From Curtobacterium sp. L6-1 (GTDB taxonomy: Bacteria > Actinomycetota > Actinomycetes > Actinomycetales > Microbacteriaceae), in the NCBI RefSeq assembly GCF_018885305.1, contig NZ_CP076544.1, positions 1,550,001-1,614,000 on the forward strand: a stretch of 64,000 bases of DNA, read 5' to 3'. The position numbers and the translations under genes are program-made. Below are positions 58,138-64,000 of the stretch, piece after piece. The first letter of the stretch is position 1, and every line of letters starts with the position of its first letter. The notes beneath the pieces are model-generated. The model saw only the letters and a list, made by a program, of their open reading frames with translations. It ran no database searches and was not told where the DNA came from.

Positions 58138-58992
58138 ATGACGACGACCACGCCGACCGCCACGACCACCGCGGCCCCGACCCCGGCGCCCAGCGCCCTC
58201 ACCCTCGGCGCCGCACGCATCGGGTACGAGATCCGCTCGTACTTCCGCGCCCCCGACTCCGTCTTCTTCACCTTCCTGTTCCCCGTCGTGATGCTCGCCC
58301 TGTTCTCCGTCGCCTTCGCCAGCATGCGCGACATCCAGGCCGGGACGGCGAGCGTCGACTACGCCACCTACTACCTGCCCGGCCTCGTCGCGACCGGCAT
58401 CCTCCTCTCCGGCACGCAAGCGCTCGGTGTCGACATCGCCGGCGAGCGCAGCGACGGCACGCTGAAGCGGCTGGGCGGCACGCCCCTTCCCGTGATGTCG
58501 TACTTCGTCGGCAAGATCGGGATGGTCCTGGTGACCACGCTGGTGCAGACGGCGATCCTGCTGGCCGTGTCGAGCCTCCTGTTCGGGGTGATGCTCCCGA
58601 CCGACGCGGGTCGGTGGGGCACCTTCGCAGTGGTGCTGCTGCTCGGCATCGCGACGAGCGCCGTCCTCGGCATCGCGATCTCCGCCCTGCCCCGCGAGGG
58701 CCGTCGCGCCACCGCCACGATCGTCCCGGTCGTGCTGGTGCTCCAGTTCATCTCCGGCGTCTACCTCCCCTTCCTGCAGTTGCCGGACTGGCTGCAGGGC
58801 ATCGCCAGCGCCTTCCCGCTGCGCTGGATGGCGTCCGGCATGCGGTCCGTGTTCCTGCCGGACGCGTTCGCGTCCGTCGAGCCGGGAGGCTCGTGGCACC
58901 TCGGTCTCGGAGCGCTCGTCCTGGCAGCGTGGCTGGTCCTCGGCCTGGTCGCCTGCCTGCTGACGTTCCGGTGGAACCGGAAGGACGGCTGA
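58138..58992 (+). CDS. ABC-2-type permease
   Basis: A 284-aa membrane subunit with six helices and the family pattern: FRAPDSVFFTFLFPVVMLALF at the start (read as FRAPDSVFFTFLF plus PVVMLALF), YLPGLVATGILLSGTQALG, RSDGTLKRLGGTPL (the cytoplasmic coupling region), and FISGVYLPFLQLPDW before the last helices. The N-terminal TTTTPTATTTAAPTPAP stretch is disordered. It pairs with the ATPase just upstream, probably as a dimer exporting a drug-like or lipid molecule. The histidine kinase gene begins 86 bp further on and has its own ribosome site. Confidence 0.88.
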   Translation: MTTTTPTATTTAAPTPAPSALTLGAARIGYEIRSYFRAPDSVFFTFLFPVVMLALFSVAFASMRDIQAGTASVDYATYYLPGLVATGILLSGTQALGVDIAGERSDGTLKRLGGTPLPVMSYFVGKIGMVLVTTLVQTAILLAVSSLLFGVMLPTDAGRWGTFAVVLLLGIATSAVLGIAISALPREGRRATATIVPVVLVLQFISGVYLPFLQLPDWLQGIASAFPLRWMASGMRSVFLPDAFASVEPGGSWHLGLGALVLAAWLVLGLVACLLTFRWNRKDG

Positions 58993-59078
58993 CCGTGCAC
59001 CGGGGACGGGTCCTGGACGACCTCGGACGGGTTGTGGACAACGTCGATCGGAAGCCGGCGGCGTGGGAGGCTGTGGCC

Positions 59079-60302
59079 ATGACGGAGCTGCAGCCGACGA
59101 CCCGCGCCAACGTGTGGCTGCACGTGTCGTTCGCGGCGACGGTGCTGCTGACGGGTGTGATCGCGGTCGCCGCCGGGTCGCCGTGGTCCTCCCGGTGGCC
59201 GGCGTTCGCCGCACTGGCAGTCCTCACCCTCGCGTACGTCACCTACGGTCGGCGCGGGTACGACGAGCGGTGGGCCGCAGCCGCGTTCCTACCGCTCGCG
59301 ATCAGCGCCGCGTTCGTGCTCCCCGCAGTCGTCCCGACCACCGCGTTCGTGCAGTGCATCCTCTTCCCGCTGGTGTGGCGGCAGGCCGAGCGGGTCCCGG
59401 TCGCCGTCGCCCTGTCCGTGCTGGTCGGGCTCGCGAGCGGGCTCGGCCTCATGGTCGCGGGCGGCCCGGACGCCCTGCCCAGCACCCTCCTCATCGAGGT
59501 GGTCAGCGTCGTCGGCTCGTGCGCGCTCGGACTCTGGCTGACGCGGGTGTCCACCCTCGCCGAGGAGCGTCGTCACCTGATCGAGGAGCTCCGTGCCGCC
59601 CAGGATTCCCTGGCCGACGCACATCGCACCGCGGGGATCGCGCACGAACGGGAGCGCCTCGCCCGCGAGATCCACGACACCGTCGCGCAGAACCTGGCCG
59701 GCATCGTCATGCTCACCGAGCGGGCGCGGAATGACCTGGCCGACGACCGCACCGACGCCCTCGACGAACGGCTCACGATCCTCGAGGAGTCCGCTCGTGC
59801 CGCCCTCGAGGAGTCACGCGTCCTCGTCGCCGCCGGCGCTGCCGGAGCCACCCACGACAGCCTGGCCGGGGCACTCCACCGCCTCGGCGAGCGCCACACC
59901 CGCGAGACCGGGACGCCCGTGACCGTCACCGCTGCCGACTGCGTGCTCGACCGCGACGCCCAGGTGGTGCTGCTGCGGGTCGCACAAGAGGGACTGTCGA
60001 ACGTCCGCGCGCACGCCGGTGCCCGGTCGGTCCGGATCGTGCTGGAGCAGGACACCGAGGGCACCGTCCTGCGGCTCACCGACGACGGCAGCGGCTTCGA
60101 CTCGGCGATCGTGACGGCGGGACACGGCCTGCACGGACTCCGCGACCGGCTCGCCCTCGCCGGTGGGACGTGCACCGTCGACAGCAGGCCCGGAGCGGGC
60201 ACGGTCGTGACGGCCGTCCTGCCGACAGCGCGCGGAACGAGCACGGGCACGGCGCCGGTCCCGGCCCCCTCGTCCGTCCACGGCGAAGCGGTGTCCCGGT
60301 GA
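59079..60302 (+). CDS. Sensor histidine kinase, HisKA_3 type
   Basis: A 407-aa membrane kinase of the NarL-partner (DesK-like) class. About five or six N-terminal helices (residues 14-150), with no large extracytoplasmic domain, suggest it senses within the membrane. A short coiled coil leads to the H-box AREIHDTVAQNL with phospho-acceptor H199, then an HATPase_c domain with N-box (EGLSNVRAHAGA), DDGSGFD and GHGLHGLRDRL. The last 25 residues are a Thr/Pro-rich tail. Start: ATG 59079 with GGGAGG 8 nt upstream. The stop overlaps the GTG of the response regulator (GTGA). It probably answers to stress or substrate of the adjacent ABC exporter, as similar four-gene units do. Confidence 0.9.
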   Translation: MTELQPTTRANVWLHVSFAATVLLTGVIAVAAGSPWSSRWPAFAALAVLTLAYVTYGRRGYDERWAAAAFLPLAISAAFVLPAVVPTTAFVQCILFPLVWRQAERVPVAVALSVLVGLASGLGLMVAGGPDALPSTLLIEVVSVVGSCALGLWLTRVSTLAEERRHLIEELRAAQDSLADAHRTAGIAHERERLAREIHDTVAQNLAGIVMLTERARNDLADDRTDALDERLTILEESARAALEESRVLVAAGAAGATHDSLAGALHRLGERHTRETGTPVTVTAADCVLDRDAQVVLLRVAQEGLSNVRAHAGARSVRIVLEQDTEGTVLRLTDDGSGFDSAIVTAGHGLHGLRDRLALAGGTCTVDSRPGAGTVVTAVLPTARGTSTGTAPVPAPSSVHGEAVSR

Positions 60303-60925
60303 TCCGCGTCGTGGTGGCCGACGACCACCCGATCGTCCGGTCCGGCATCGTCGCACTGTTGCAGGCAGCGGACGACATCGACGTCGTCGGGCAGGCCGCC
60401 GACGGTGCCGCTGCCGTGTCCCTCGTGCTGGCCGAGCGTCCGGACGTCGTCCTGATGGACCTGCGCATGCCGATCCTCGACGGCGACGCCGCAACGGCCG
60501 AGATCCTCGCCACCGCACCCGACGTCCGCGTCCTGATCCTCACGACCTACGAGTCCGACGACCAGATCCTCGCCGCGATCGAGGCCGGCGCCACGGGTTA
60601 CCTGCTCAAGGCCGCGCCGGAGTCGGAGATCCTCGCCGGCGTCCGGGCGACCGCTCGCGGCGAGACCGCCCTCGCTCCCTCGGCAGCTGCCGCACTGGTC
60701 CGTCGGACCGTGGGCGCCGTGCCGAGCGGACCGTCCCTGACCCCGCGCGAGCTCGACGTCCTGCGCCTCGTCGCCCAGGGCAACAGCAACCCGGCGATCG
60801 GCCGCGTGCTCTTCCTCAGCGAGACCACCGTGAAGACGCACCTCGGCCACGTCTTTGAGAAGCTCGGCGTCAACGACCGCACCCGCGCCGTCACCCGCGC
60901 GATGGAGCTCGGCCTCCTGCCTTGA
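60299..60925 (+). CDS. NarL/LuxR-type response regulator
   Basis: A 208-aa two-domain regulator. Receiver: DD at 8-9, phospho-acceptor D54 in VVLMDLRMP, T in LILTTYES and K in YLLKAAPE, all intact. Output: LuxR-type helix-turn-helix (LTPRELDVLRLVAQG ... SETTVKTHLGHVFEKLGV). The GTG start overlaps the kinase stop, so the two are made together. It probably controls the upstream ABC exporter, and the 22-bp palindrome at 57224 is a candidate site. No terminator-like hairpin is obvious in the 18 bp before the convergent gene. Confidence 0.93.
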   Translation: MIRVVVADDHPIVRSGIVALLQAADDIDVVGQAADGAAAVSLVLAERPDVVLMDLRMPILDGDAATAEILATAPDVRVLILTTYESDDQILAAIEAGATGYLLKAAPESEILAGVRATARGETALAPSAAAALVRRTVGAVPSGPSLTPRELDVLRLVAQGNSNPAIGRVLFLSETTVKTHLGHVFEKLGVNDRTRAVTRAMELGLLP

Positions 60926-60943
60926 CGCCGTGATCGACCGGGG

Positions 60944-61246
60944 TCAGTCCCAGGTCGCCAGCGCCAGCACCACCGCGATCGGCAGCGACACCGCGAGCAC
61001 GATCCCCACGACGATCGCCAGAGTCCTCGCTGCCCGGATCCCCTGCTGCCCGACCCACACGAGCAGCAGGATCGCCACCAGGTACAGCGGCGGGACGAAC
61101 AGCAGCGGCACGAAGCCGAGCCCGGTCCACTCCACGAGCGCGCCGGCGAGCAGCTCGTACACGGTGCAGCCGGCAGCCACCACGAGTGCGACCCACACGC
61201 CCTGCGACCGGCCGCGAGGGACAGCGCGTGCGTCCGGCTCACTCAT
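60944..61246 (-). CDS. Small three-helix membrane protein
   Basis: A 100-aa protein of unknown function. After a short charged start (MSEPDARAVPRGRSQG) there are three hydrophobic helices (GVWVALVVAAGCTVYELLAG, LLFVPPLYLVAILLLVWVG, TLAIVVGIVLAVSLPIAVVL) and a short WD end. The ATG at 61246 overlaps the stop of the gene upstream by 8 bp, so the two are one operon; the longer frame to 61303 lies wholly inside that gene. No family recognised. Confidence 0.65.
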   Translation of the reverse strand: MSEPDARAVPRGRSQGVWVALVVAAGCTVYELLAGALVEWTGLGFVPLLFVPPLYLVAILLLVWVGQQGIRAARTLAIVVGIVLAVSLPIAVVLALATWD

Positions 61247-62072
61247 CGTCGTACCCGTCGCCCGGTCCTCCGGCCAGGCAGGTGGTCTCGATCGACACGT
61301 CACCCGACACCTTCGTCACATGCGCCAAGGCCTCCTGCAGCCACCCGTCGCCGACCCCGCGGACGTCCCACCCGTACGGGTCGACGTCGCGGAGTCCGAC
61401 GTCGCGCAGGACCTCGCGCACCGGAGCGATCCGCCGCTCGAGCTCGTCCGCCGGGAGTTCGTCGGCCGCCCGCTCCGCGTCGGAGCGCGGATCACCCTCG
61501 GGCACCGACGTCGCGGACCAGCGCCACGTGTACTGCGTGCCCTGCTCCAGGTTCGACAGCGGGCACCCGCGTGTGTACCGCTCGACCTCCCCGGTGCGCA
61601 GGTCCTCGCCCAGTGCGCGCACCGCACGCTCCCCGACGTCCGCGAGGTCCCGCTCCGCTTCCGCCTGCGATCTGCTGGTCTCGAGCTCGGTGAGCGGCTG
61701 CGCGCGACGCTCCTCGTCCGCAGTCCAGCTCTGCGCGACCCCCGACGTCGGGTAGCCGAGCGTCCCGGCCGCGAGGACCGCGAACACCGCGCACGCCACC
61801 GGTCCGACCAACGTCACCGATCGGTCCCGCCGTCGCTGCACCAGCAGCACGACGACGCCGGTCAGCGGCACCCCCGCACAGACGACCGTGACGACGATGC
61901 TCCCCGTCGTCTGCTCGGCGAGCGAGTGGGTCGAGTTCCCGGCACCGCTGTAGCCGGCGAGCGCGACGAGCAGCCACGCGACCCAGCCGGCGGGCAGCAA
62001 CAGCCCGCTCGCCACGATCCACCAGATGCCGTTCCGCCGCCTCGGCGGCGACCACGCGACGTCGTCGATCAT
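61239..62072 (-). CDS. Membrane protein with extracytoplasmic tail, unknown function
   Basis: A 277-aa protein, family not recognised. It opens MIDDVAWSPPRRRNG, followed by three hydrophobic helices (GIWWIVASGLLLPAGWVAWLL, then VVTVVCAGVPLTGVVVLLV and VGPVACAVFAVLAAGTLG). The C-terminal 160 residues are soluble and acidic, with two Cys (RGCPLS, ETTCLAGG) that could form a disulphide outside the cell, and a YGWDVRGVGDGWL region. This resembles a lipoprotein-like sensor domain on a membrane anchor, but no more can be said. ATG 62072 is preceded by GGGGGA. Its stop overlaps the start of the next - strand gene. Confidence 0.65.
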   Translation of the reverse strand: MIDDVAWSPPRRRNGIWWIVASGLLLPAGWVAWLLVALAGYSGAGNSTHSLAEQTTGSIVVTVVCAGVPLTGVVVLLVQRRRDRSVTLVGPVACAVFAVLAAGTLGYPTSGVAQSWTADEERRAQPLTELETSRSQAEAERDLADVGERAVRALGEDLRTGEVERYTRGCPLSNLEQGTQYTWRWSATSVPEGDPRSDAERAADELPADELERRIAPVREVLRDVGLRDVDPYGWDVRGVGDGWLQEALAHVTKVSGDVSIETTCLAGGPGDGYDDE

Positions 62073-62109
62073 CCGTCCCCCGTTCCCCACACCCAGCGTA
62101 CCGACCGGC

Positions 62110-62145
62110 CGGGAGGCGCGGCACCCGCCCGCCACGCGCCTCCCG
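62110..62145. repeat. Hairpin repeat between divergent genes, 17-bp repeat copy 2
   Basis: CGGGAGGCGCG (62110-62120) and CGCGCCTCCCG (62135-62145) form a perfect 11-bp stem around a 14-nt loop. Bases 62109-62125 repeat the 17-mer found at 3800-3816. Both flanking genes point away, so it is not a terminator. It looks like a REP-type intergenic element or a regulatory site. Confidence 0.55.
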
Positions 62146-62210
62146 TCCCTGGTTCATCGATCGCCAGCTCTCCGGTCGCCCTGTGGCCGGCACGCCGCAG
62201 CTCACCCGCG

Positions 62211-62216
62211 TACGCT
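62211..62216 (+). promoter_or_regulatory. Possible -10 box of the leaderless UvrA paralogue gene
   Basis: TACGCT ends 7 nt before ATG 62224, and no Shine-Dalgarno sequence intervenes, again fitting a leaderless start. Confidence 0.35.
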
Positions 62217-62223
62217 CGAACGG

Positions 62224-64000
62224 ATGCCCGCACCACGCACGACCACGGATCCGACTATCGAGCGGGACACGATCGCGACGCCCACCCCCGACGGCTTCAT
62301 CCGCGTCCGCGGCGCGAGCGAGAACAACCTCCGCGACGTCGACGTCGACATCCCCCGCGACCGCATCGTCGCCTTCACGGGCATCTCCGGCTCGGGCAAG
62401 TCGAGCCTGGCGTTCGGCACAGTGTTCGCCGAGGCACAGCGCCGCTTCCTCGAGTCCGTCGCCCCGTACGCCCGCCGCCTCATCGCGCAGGGCTCCACCC
62501 CGCACGTCGACTCGATCACCGGCCTCCCGCCGGCGGTCGCCCTGCAGCAGCGCCGCGGCGCCCCGAGTTCCCGATCGACCGTCGGTACGCTCACGACGCT
62601 GAGCAACTCCACGCGCATGCTCTACTCGCGCGCCGGCACGTACCCGGCGGGTGCCGAGCAGCTGTACTCGGACTCGTTCTCCCCGAACACCGTCGCCGGC
62701 GCCTGCCCGCGCTGCCACGGGCTGGGCGTCGCGCACGAGGTGACCGAGGCCTCCGCCGTCCGCGACCCGTCGCTGAGCATCCGCGACGGTGCGATCACCG
62801 CGTGGCCGGGTGCATGGCAGGGGAAGAACCTCCGCGACGTGACGGCCGGCCTCGGGTACGACATCGAGCGGCCGTGGCGCGAGCTGCCGCAGGCCGACCG
62901 CGACTGGCTGCTCTTCACCGAGGAGCAGCCCGTCGTCGAGGTGAACCCGAAGCGCGACCGCGTGGCGAAGCCGTACAAGGGCCGCTTCTGGAGTGCCCGG
63001 CAGTTCGTGATGCACACGCTGGCGGACTCGCAGAGCGAGACGCAGCGGAACAAGGTCCTGCAGTTCGTGGAGTCCGGCCCGTGCTCGCTGTGCGGTGGCA
63101 CGGGGCTGACGCAGGCGGCCCTCGCGGTGACGTTCGGCGGCCGGACGATCGCCGAGCTGAACGCGCTGCCGCTGTCCGACGTCGCCGAGGTCCTGCGTCC
63201 GACGACCGAGCTGACCGACGCCGCGGCGGCCACGTCGCGGACCTCGTCGGGTGAGCGCACCGAGGTCGCGGTCGCCATCGCACGTGACCTCCTCGGCCGG
63301 GTCGAGGTCCTCACCGGACTGGGCCTCGGCTACCTGAGCCTGGACCGCACGACGCCGACGCTCTCCCCCGGGGAGATGCAGCGCCTCCGCATCGCCACGC
63401 AGCTGCGGAGCGGCCTGTTCGGCGTCGTCTACGTCCTCGACGAGCCGAGCGCGGGCCTCCACCCCGCGGACGCGGAACCCCTCGTCCAGGTCCTCGAGGA
63501 CTTGCGCGCGAGCGGCAACAGCGTCTTCGTCGTCGAGCACGACATGCGCATCGTCCGGCAGGCCGACTGGATCGTCGACGTCGGCCCCGGTGCCGGATCC
63601 GCCGGCGGCACGGTCCTGTACAGCGGTCCCGTCGACGGCCTCGCCGACGTCGACGAATCCGTCACGCGTCGGTTCCTGCAGCCCCGTCGACCCGGCCAGG
63701 AGGCACGCCCTCCCCGGACGCCCGTCGGCACCCTCGAACTGCGGAACGTCTCACAGCACAACCTCCGCGGGCTCGACGTCGACCTCCCGCTCGGCGTCCT
63801 GACCGCCGTGACCGGCGTCTCCGGGTCCGGCAAGTCGTCGCTCGTCGGCGGTGTCCTCCCGACCAGGGCGCTCGACCACCCGACCGTCAGCCGCGTGGTC
63901 GAGGTCGACCAGAAGCCGATCGGCCGCACGCCCCGCTCGAACCTCGCTACGTACACGGGCCTGTTCGACGCGGTGCGCGCCGCGTTCGCCGCCACCGACG
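62224..64000 (+). CDS. UvrA-like ABC ATPase paralogue (3' end outside window)
   Basis: At least 592 codons, open to the last base. It has the twin-ABC layout of UvrA: first Walker A GISGSGKSS (53-61), FAEAQRRFLESV, zinc-type CPRC and CSLC pairs about 120 residues apart, an LSPGEMQRLRIA signature (381-), YVLDEPSAGLHPAD, VVEHDM, and a second Walker A GVSGSGKSS (528-). The usual LSGGE is LSPGE. The UvrB-binding and insertion domains of true UvrA are shortened: first Walker A to signature takes about 330 residues. It is therefore probably a UvrA2-like paralogue, a group linked to resistance against DNA-binding drugs, rather than housekeeping UvrA. Start: ATG 62224, probably leaderless. Confidence 0.88.
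   Translation, partial: MPAPRTTTDPTIERDTIATPTPDGFIRVRGASENNLRDVDVDIPRDRIVAFTGISGSGKSSLAFGTVFAEAQRRFLESVAPYARRLIAQGSTPHVDSITGLPPAVALQQRRGAPSSRSTVGTLTTLSNSTRMLYSRAGTYPAGAEQLYSDSFSPNTVAGACPRCHGLGVAHEVTEASAVRDPSLSIRDGAITAWPGAWQGKNLRDVTAGLGYDIERPWRELPQADRDWLLFTEEQPVVEVNPKRDRVAKPYKGRFWSARQFVMHTLADSQSETQRNKVLQFVESGPCSLCGGTGLTQAALAVTFGGRTIAELNALPLSDVAEVLRPTTELTDAAAATSRTSSGERTEVAVAIARDLLGRVEVLTGLGLGYLSLDRTTPTLSPGEMQRLRIATQLRSGLFGVVYVLDEPSAGLHPADAEPLVQVLEDLRASGNSVFVVEHDMRIVRQADWIVDVGPGAGSAGGTVLYSGPVDGLADVDESVTRRFLQPRRPGQEARPPRTPVGTLELRNVSQHNLRGLDVDLPLGVLTAVTGVSGSGKSSLVGGVLPTRALDHPTVSRVVEVDQKPIGRTPRSNLATYTGLFDAVRAAFAATD

Noticed and set aside
60855..63254. 799-codon + strand frame at the right end
   Set aside because: Crosses the response regulator, two - strand membrane genes and the UvrA paralogue; Arg/Pro-rich with no domain. 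The UvrA frame from 62224 is the real one.

Overview
The window is high-GC actinobacterial DNA. GC-rich codon use, many GTG starts, several apparently leaderless genes with TANNNT-type -10 boxes, an Lsr2-type DNA-binding domain and actinobacterial families (GPP34, DUF4395, Fe-S RecB-like nuclease-helicase) point to Microbacteriaceae, possibly Curtobacterium or a close relative. The genus is an inference. I see no rRNA, tRNA, integrase, transposase or CRISPR array. The largest stretches without a gene are under 300 bp.

Layout. (1) 1-12.7 kb is mostly ordinary chromosome: a BLUF photoreceptor cut by the window edge, a SWIM-SNF2 helicase, an aldo/keto reductase, a secreted HNH nuclease, an SDR oxidoreductase, an SseB/GPP34 pair, a membrane protein and a large Fe-S RecB-like nuclease/SF1 helicase. 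(2) 12.9-18.2 kb is a small accessory patch: an ABC transporter operon whose large permease has an extracytoplasmic tail, unassigned membrane proteins and small secreted proteins. (3) 18.3-21 kb holds a thioredoxin/DUF4395 pair and a divergent pair, ADP-ribosylglycohydrolase and an NrtR-type NUDIX regulator. A 15+15 bp perfect inverted repeat lies between the two divergent genes and is a probable operator.

(4) 21.1-52.9 kb is a defence island. Its core is a five-gene, tightly coupled operon on the + strand (21108-38643): a DrmD-like SNF2 helicase, a 1555-aa N6-adenine methyltransferase, a 2132-aa DEAD helicase carrying zinc clusters, DUF1998 and a Vsr-like domain (DrmA and DrmB functions apparently in one chain), a UvrD-like helicase with an unknown N-terminal domain, and a PD-(D/E)XK-like protein lacking the usual lysine. 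It resembles class 1 DISARM but lacks a recognisable drmC, and the last two genes are extra. This is my best candidate for an under-described system. Convergent to it is a 1745-aa helicase/Vsr-like nuclease fused to an Lsr2-type DNA-binding domain. Next comes a three-gene - strand operon, membrane lipase-like hydrolase - McrB - McrC. A NERD-UvrD helicase and a frameshifted HNH endonuclease gene follow.

(5) 53-64 kb returns to chromosome-like content: an SNF2 helicase, a DEDDh exonuclease with TerB-like and BRCT domains, an ABC exporter with a two-component system, two small membrane proteins and a UvrA paralogue running off the window. No function was tested. Assignments rest on motifs read by eye.
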